Source: Ehretia macrophylla
Lineage: Eukaryota; Streptophyta; Magnoliopsida; Boraginales; Ehretiaceae
NCBI GenBank assembly: GCA_037974665.1
Contig: CM075765.1
Coordinates: 19,233,648-19,297,647 of the forward strand
Length of the DNA stretch: 64,000 nucleotides
Reading direction: 5' to 3'
Each line of letters begins with the position of its first letter. Position 1 is the stretch's first letter. Below, piece after piece: positions 58,209 to 64,000 of this stretch. The position numbers were made by a program, and so were the translations under genes. The notes beneath the pieces are model-generated. The model was not told the DNA's origin and searched no databases. It saw only the letters and a list, made by a program, of their open reading frames with translations.

Positions 58209-59260
58209 ATTTACTGGAAAAAATTTTGACGTTAGCGGCAACCAAAAAGCCGGTTTGACTAACATGTTTCACATGTGATTTGGAAAAGAAAAAAAAAGCC
58301 GTGAAAAATGCCTTTTCGGTTGTTAGGAATCCATAGCTGAGACTGTTTGACTCTCAATACAGTTGTGGATCCTTCTTCCAATGCTCAAAAAGAATAGGTG
58401 GAAGCACATGAAAATATGTGGGCTCTACAAAAAATGATATTTGTCATTATTACATACAAATAGTGACATACAGATATAGTGACACGTATTACCATTATAT
58501 TTAACTAAGACCAACTGTTTTGAATGGTTGACGTTTTGAAATAATTTTAGCAAGCTCTCTATTTTGGATTTCATTGTTTTAGGAGCAAACATGACCATAC
58601 TCCGTGGATTTTTGTTTGCCAAAAATACATATTATTCGGAATCATAATTACAGTTTTCATTCGTAAAAAGGTTGCACATCACAACCACGAAATGTTAAGG
58701 GAGGGATATTGTGCAATCTTTTGAAAAAGTTTAGAGTCTAAAACTATAAATACGGTACCACACTGAGTAATATACACTTTCAGTAATTCATAGAGGAGTA
58801 TAGTGCTCTATCCCCTTTACTTTAGGGTTGATCTAATATTGTCTCCTATAAGTTTCAGATTCTTAATCCATTCAAGAGGCAAAACGAGCACCTCTATGAC
58901 GGTACAAAACGTGATTAACTAAATAGGTTATGATAATAGTTAGGGATTAACCCCTTTTTTCCACTTTACATATCTGTAAACAATGTGATGCCATATCACT
59001 GATTTTACATTACATCCATGGCAGAAATAGATCCAAATACAGCAGCTATAATAGAAAAAATTTAATATATGAATCAAGTAACAACGCAGTTTATATAACA
59101 AAGTGGTGCTAATGCAATCCATTGCTTACTAATCCAAATAAGAATACTTGAATGTGCAGACTAATCTTTATGTCTTCAACTGCATAATATATTCTCTCCT
59201 TTGTATGGCTGTAGTATATGCACTAATCTCAAAACTCTAAGCTCTATCTCATTTAGTTAT
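58209..59260. other. 3' flank of the subtilase gene
   Basis: No gene. Mostly part of segmental-duplication unit 2. The 3' UTR of the minus-strand subtilase lies in the upper part (about 59,050-59,260); no single polyadenylation signal stands out. Confidence 0.5.
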
Positions 59261-62200
59261 TCACAGTCGCGTAATCGAGCCCGACTTTGAATGTGTTGCC
59301 CGGACAACCAGTGGAGTCGTTACCCATTTTTTCCTGTTCCTCCATGAGAGTGAACCGAAAACATAGCTCTTTGATGGAGCAACTACCTTGAAGTTCACTG
59401 TGAAGCTGATCTTTTGACCATAGCTATGAAAGTATAATCGCCGGGGCACTACAGTAACATTTATTCCTCTTGGAGCAAACACTACTGATTTGTAAATACT
59501 TCTTGGCTTGCCCACATTTGTTACAGTTCGAGTAACTGAAAAGCTGCCTTGAAGATTTGGCACTGAGATGGACGGATAATTTAGGCCAGTAGCAGAAGCA
59601 AATGTTTGATCACAACTGCTGTTGTCTTTTGTTATCATATGCAGAGATTTCTCGTCATAACCAATTGAACAAAGAAAGGATTTATAATCTGCGGGCTGAG
59701 CATCATAAATGAGACCGGGATCAAGTACTCTTGTTGGGTCTACAAAGCCAGAGCCGTAGTCAAATGCAGTTGCCCTTCTTCCATCAGGGTCTGCCGAGAT
59801 AGGCTTGTGATACTTATCCAATACTTTTGCTGCATTGATGTTCGAAATCTCATAATCTCTTAGTAATAGCTTAAAAGCAAGCAATTTTACACGACAATCC
59901 AATTTCAGGCAGAAAGAAACCGAAATTTTTCAAGAACTTGTTTCTAGAAATGCAACAGTTGCACTTTGTATGGATTAACAAGTCTAATTCTCAGCTCAGA
60001 GTGACACTACAAAGAGAAACGGAAACTTATGAAGGAAAATACTGCAGAAAGGTTATGAACTTACCAGTTGTCATGATGGCAGATTTTATGGTAGAAGGAG
60101 ACCATGACGGATGCACAGCTTTTATCAGTGCCACAATTCCTGTTACATGAGGGCAGGCCATTGAAGTCCCGGATAGTATATTAAAATTCATTTTGGCAGT
60201 TGCTGGAGACCAGGCAGCAAGAATATTCAATCCAGGAGCTGTAACATCAGGCTAGCAAGGCAAACTAGCGAGTTAGGGAGAATTCTTGGCAGAAATGCAA
60301 TCTAATGATAATCAAGAGGAGAAGTGGCAAGCTACGACGTCAAAATACAGAGCAAACAGTTACATACTTACCTTCAAAATTTCAGGAGTTAGAGAATTTG
60401 GACCTTTTGAGGAAAATGAAACTACTCGAGGAGCAGGTTGAGCTCCTAATATGGTCTTGGCAGATAGAATTCTTGACATAGGTTTCCTGTTTAAAGGGAA
60501 GAGTCACTAAAGCGTGGGAATAAAACCTGAACTTTTAGATGATTCCCCACAGAATAAATGAATTCGAACCTTGTACTTTTGATGTAAGACAAAATCTTGT
60601 AACCCACACGTTTTCCAACAATTGCTGCTGGGATGATGAAGGGGATGGCAACATCCTTATCTGCTTCATCTATTAGAATCATCCCAACTCCTCCAGCATT
60701 TTTAACAACTAAGCTTTTTGCCAGCTTTGACTCTGCTGAGCTCCCAGCATGTCGACAGACCAGAACCTTCCCTCGGGCCTTTGTTCTATTCAAAGAACTC
60801 TCTATGCAGTAACTAGTGGGAAACACAAGATAAAGCCAAATAAATTAAGATTTCTATACAATGCACAGATAACCACACAGTACATTCTCCAAGTACCTTT
60901 TGCTTCACCTGGATTGATATGGAGTGAAGTATCCAGCATAAGCTTCAGAAGCAGAGATGATTCTTGTCGATGCATTCAACTGTAATACGCTGAGACTTTC
61001 ACCCTGTCATATTAACAGAACCTAGTAAGGCCAACGCCTTATGTTAAGTCTTTACAAACTTACAGGTCTAACTAGAATTACCATGAATCGTGCTCCATTT
61101 CCCAGCACGATGTCTGATTTAAAATCCCTGTCAGTTGAACTAGCAGCAACTGTAATCATCCATGGAGCAACATTTGTTGCAGAACTAGGGCTCCCTTCAT
61201 TTCCAGCTGAAGCAACCACCACTATTCCATGGCTAACAGCATGAAATGACCCTACAGAGATGGCATCACTAAAATAATCTCCCTGCGGAGCATCAGGACC
61301 CAGAGACAGAGACAAGATGTGAACTCCATCTCTTATTGCATCATCAAAGGCTGCCAACAAGTCGACATCATAGCAACCATTGCTCCAACAAGTCTTGTAC
61401 ACTGCAATTCTAGCCATTGGTGCACCTCCTCTTGCTCCTCCAGCTGCCAATCCCTTATAATTCATGTTTGACACATAGCGACCAGCTGCCGTTGAAGCTG
61501 TATGGCTGCCATGACCCGAACTGTCCCTAGGGGACCTAAATGAGATTGTCCTCCCCGAATTTTCTTCAGCCTCGTAGCCACTTAAATAATATCTTGCACC
61601 TATAATTTTCCTGCACGAAGAAAGAATTTAGACCAATACTAGCAATCCAATAGACTAATAAAGAGATGTTCAGAAAATGGTTGGCAAGGTAAGAAACTAA
61701 TATTAATAACCTGTTACATGTTGAAGCATTGAATGCCTCCCCTGATTGGCATTGTCCCTTCCATCCAGCTGGCACTGGAGGCATGTCAGCATCATTAAAA
61801 CTTGGGGACTCTGGCCAAATTCCTGTTTCATTGCAATGTCTTACTTGATCCAAAATTATACTTATCAAAGTTTTGCAAGTAAACCCTCAAACGAGATCAC
61901 AAGAGCTAAATCTACTTCCTACTTCCCTAGAAGCTTTCCTTAGTTATTCTTACTACTGTCTTGCTCGGACTGGCTGCACTGACCGGAATGAGTGTTGGCA
62001 TGCTAGACTGCTAACAAAAGACATTGCTTTCATCTCTTATTCCTTCTCCTAAGACATCGGAAGTGGGTATTGGCTCATTGAACACTAACTTAATCCGAAA
62101 GTGGTGATAAGAATGATTATGTGAAGTGAACATTTTGCAGTTCAATAAGCAAGTATTACAGTGCTGTGTTGAGAACACAGATTAGGCAGTACAGAGATTA

Positions 62201-63721
62201 TATTTACCAGTGAGAAAGAATGTCATACCGACAGACACACCACACCCACACACGCGGGCACGCGCACGCACACACAGACACACGGATACACACACAAATG
62301 CGCACACACAGATTAACAGTGAAAAGAGAAGTGGAGACTATATGATCATAGAACTTTACAACTATCATGTGGAAAAGAAAAAAGAAAGCCAATCAATTTC
62401 TACAATATTTCGATTCCATTATCCTAGAATTATTAAAGCTCAAACTAATGCAAAGTAAGTAGGACCAGAACAGAGTATTTATTTTCTCACATAGTACTAG
62501 CCATATGCACTCAGTGACACAAACTCAGTGGCAAAGTGTATTTCATCATTGAATGATCAAAACTGTTCACCTAACTAAACAAACTATCTAATATAAGAAA
62601 AATTCTTTAAAACGATTGATCAATTTTAAACGATCGACCTTGTTGTGAGAGAGTGATTTTGGGCCCTATCCATACTCGGATCGTTTTTTACCACGACCCT
62701 AACAAAAAGTTGCCTGAAGGAAAATTTACTTGAACGAACAGGAAGTTTACCTGTATCAATAAAGCCAATGACGACATTAACTTGGTTCTTGGTGGAATAG
62801 CCTGGGATTTCCATAGTTTCTTGACCATTAAGGCCCATGAAGTCCCACGAATGTGTAGTATGCAAGCTCCTTTTAGTATTGGGAAAAACTGATACCACAC
62901 CTGGCATTTCTGTTATGCATTTATCCACCACAAGTACAAAATCATGATTATTTACTCACTGTTTAAGTCTCAGAGCCTCATCATTTTTCCAATCAAATAT
63001 GGAAAATTCATGGCAACTGACACATAGTTGGCAGATTCTATACATGGAGGTCGAAGTAATATATGAGAGATTAATATTAGTCTGGGTTGACCGAATAGTT
63101 TCTCATCAAATATAGACTACTTACTAGCTATTTCAGAAGCTTGTTCTTCTGTCAACTTGGCTGCAAAGCCTTTGAAACCATGTCTATAACTATACATATG
63201 TGAAACCTTAGCTTGCTCAACACTGTTCCAAAACAAAAACAGCATACATTGAAAACAGTAAACAAAAAAACACAAGAAAAGTACATTTTGGGGTTAAAGA
63301 TCATAGCTTTTTACCTCCCTCTATGAATAGCAGCGAGCATATGATGGTGTTGCCTCAAAATCTCATCTGGGTCATCACCGTTATTGCTTCCCATATAGAC
63401 CACATATACCTGCAAGAAGAAAAAATATGCAAACTTTAATGGTGTTTGTAGTATTACTATCTGTCGGAGAAGTGTTAAGTGTACTCTTTATAGATTATAA
63501 GTAGTTGTTGTGTGATTAAGTTATAATTTTGTTAACTATTTTGGATACGGTATTACGTGACAACTACCATAACTGGTGCCAAGAATGCTGTAAGTATGTG
63601 CAGTTTTCTACATTATATAAGGCATGTTTACCTTGGAAGCAAAACAGGGGCTGATGTCTGCAAGCAAAACACAAAGAAACAGAAAAAGAACACCTTTTTT
63701 GGCATTACAAAATGAACCCAT
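59261..63721 (-). CDS. Subtilisin-like serine protease (plant subtilase, S8 family), 11 exons
   Basis: Exons by my reading: 63,721-63,632; 63,409-63,315; 63,222-63,125; 62,909-62,751; 61,822-61,711; 61,610-61,082; 61,003-60,909; 60,812-60,570; 60,486-60,372; 60,251-60,065; 59,829-59,261. All introns are GT-AG and the sum is 764 codons including the stop, a normal length for plant subtilases. Signal peptide ([20 protein letters not shown]) is about residues 1-29; an inhibitor I9 prodomain ([19 protein letters not shown]) spans about 30-112. The protease has Asp146 (IDTGIWPES), His218 ([13 protein letters not shown]), Asn322 (SAGNEG) and Ser542 (SGTSMACPH). A PA-type insert is about 385-480 and a C-terminal fibronectin-III-like domain is after about 650. 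Predicted secreted serine protease; substrate and exact SBT subfamily cannot be told. An upstream in-frame ATG at 63,817 exists, but 63,721 gives the cleaner signal peptide. Confidence 0.92.
62226..62310. repeat. (CA)n-rich microsatellite in subtilase intron 4
   Basis: About 85 bp of interrupted CA/CG dinucleotides (ACACACGCGGGCACGCGC and similar) within the 928-bp intron 61,823-62,750. The alternating purine-pyrimidine pattern could form Z-DNA; likely polymorphic in length. Confidence 0.8.
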
Positions 63722-63876
63722 TTTCCTATCAACTGCTAAGAAAGATGAGTTTAAGAAAGAAGATGAGGTCATATAGATGAAGGGAGAGAGAGAGAGGAGA
63801 GTAATGGAGATGTTCACAGGTATAGTGTGTATTACAGTTTACTCTGTCTAGCAGGAATATGGGTAGCGTTCAATGG

Positions 63877-63884
63877 TTATATAG
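63877..63884 (-). promoter_or_regulatory. Subtilase TATA box
   Basis: CTATATAA on the minus strand about 155 bp upstream of the chosen ATG, suggesting transcription from about 63,845-63,850 and a CT-rich leader (GAGAGAGAGAGAGG on the plus strand at 63,784-63,797). Confidence 0.65.
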
Positions 63885-63940
63885 CCTATGGGGTCACAGC
63901 ATATTGTGGTACTAGACTCACTAGTACTAGGCTAGGTACA

Positions 63941-63960
63941 GGGGGGGTGGGGGGGGAGGT
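63941..63960. promoter_or_regulatory. G-run in the subtilase promoter
   Basis: Seven G, T, two plus eight G-type runs (GGGGGGGTGGGGGGGGAGG) on the plus strand about 60 bp beyond the TATA box. It could form a G-quadruplex in principle. The remaining 3' end of the window (63,961-64,000) shows nothing else. Confidence 0.4.
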
Positions 63961-64000
63961 GTAGTATGTTAGTAGTGGGAGTTAACAGTGATAAATTAAG

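Larger units (their letters stand above)
56785..59155. repeat. Segmental duplication, unit 2 (adjacent to the subtilase 3' end)
   Basis: Partner of 51,550-56,760. It runs to within about 105 bp of the subtilase stop codon, so it contains the 3' flank and probably part of the 3' UTR of that gene. Two insertions distinguish it from unit 1 (56,975-57,365 and 57,925-58,200). Confidence 0.7.

Noticed and set aside
1-64000. tRNA, rRNA or known small RNA genes
   Set aside because: I found no cloverleaf-like or rRNA-like segment by eye; a covariance-model search would be needed to exclude short ones.

Overview
This is nuclear DNA from a flowering plant, most likely a eudicot. The evidence is AT-rich intergenic sequence, GT-AG spliced genes of plant families (legume-lectin receptor kinases, a multi-exon subtilase), and dense plant-type transposons: Ty1/copia, Tat-like Ty3/gypsy with TGGCGCC primer sites, CACTA, hAT and Mutator-type MITEs, and LINE tails. 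I cannot name the species. Nothing bacterial, organellar or viral is visible.

Layout. (1) 1-44,680 is a tandem duplication of an L-type lectin receptor kinase gene, both copies on the minus strand. Copy B (38,427-43,079) is intact: two exons, 684 codons before the stop, all kinase motifs present. Copy A (149-24,884) is a pseudogene with a nonsense codon just after the signal peptide, a 1-nt deletion in the kinase part of exon 1 and a small insertion in exon 2. Its intron has grown from 2.6 kb (as in B) to 22.6 kb through a copia element (1,574-8,002, minus), a non-autonomous CACTA element (9,826-11,830) and a gypsy element (11,858-22,585, plus). (2) A second gypsy element (28,352-38,021, plus) lies between the two kinase copies. 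(3) 44,680-59,200 has no gene I can support. It holds two LINE tails, a CACTA end, a degraded copia relic, several MITE families, and a diverged segmental duplication (51.55-56.76 kb versus 56.79-59.16 kb) of the sequence that lies 3' of the subtilase gene. (4) 59,261-63,721 (minus) is an 11-exon subtilisin-like protease gene. My joined model is in frame throughout and gives 763 residues with a complete catalytic tetrad; a TATA box lies upstream.

Most notable features. Both gypsy elements carry, between pol and the 3' LTR, a convergent antisense gene encoding a protein that resembles the plant 'putative gypsy-type transposase' domain followed by a coiled coil. In the first element it has two short, phase-consistent introns. 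The first element's LTRs contain a roughly 30-bp-period array of perfect or near-perfect hairpins, with five units in one LTR and six in the other. The CACTA element contains an ordered set of three different palindromes. The intact kinase copy B preserves an exact empty site for the CACTA element and approximate pre-insertion sequence for the others, so the insertion history can be read from this window alone.

Splice sites, domain calls and repeat boundaries were read by eye. No database search was possible.
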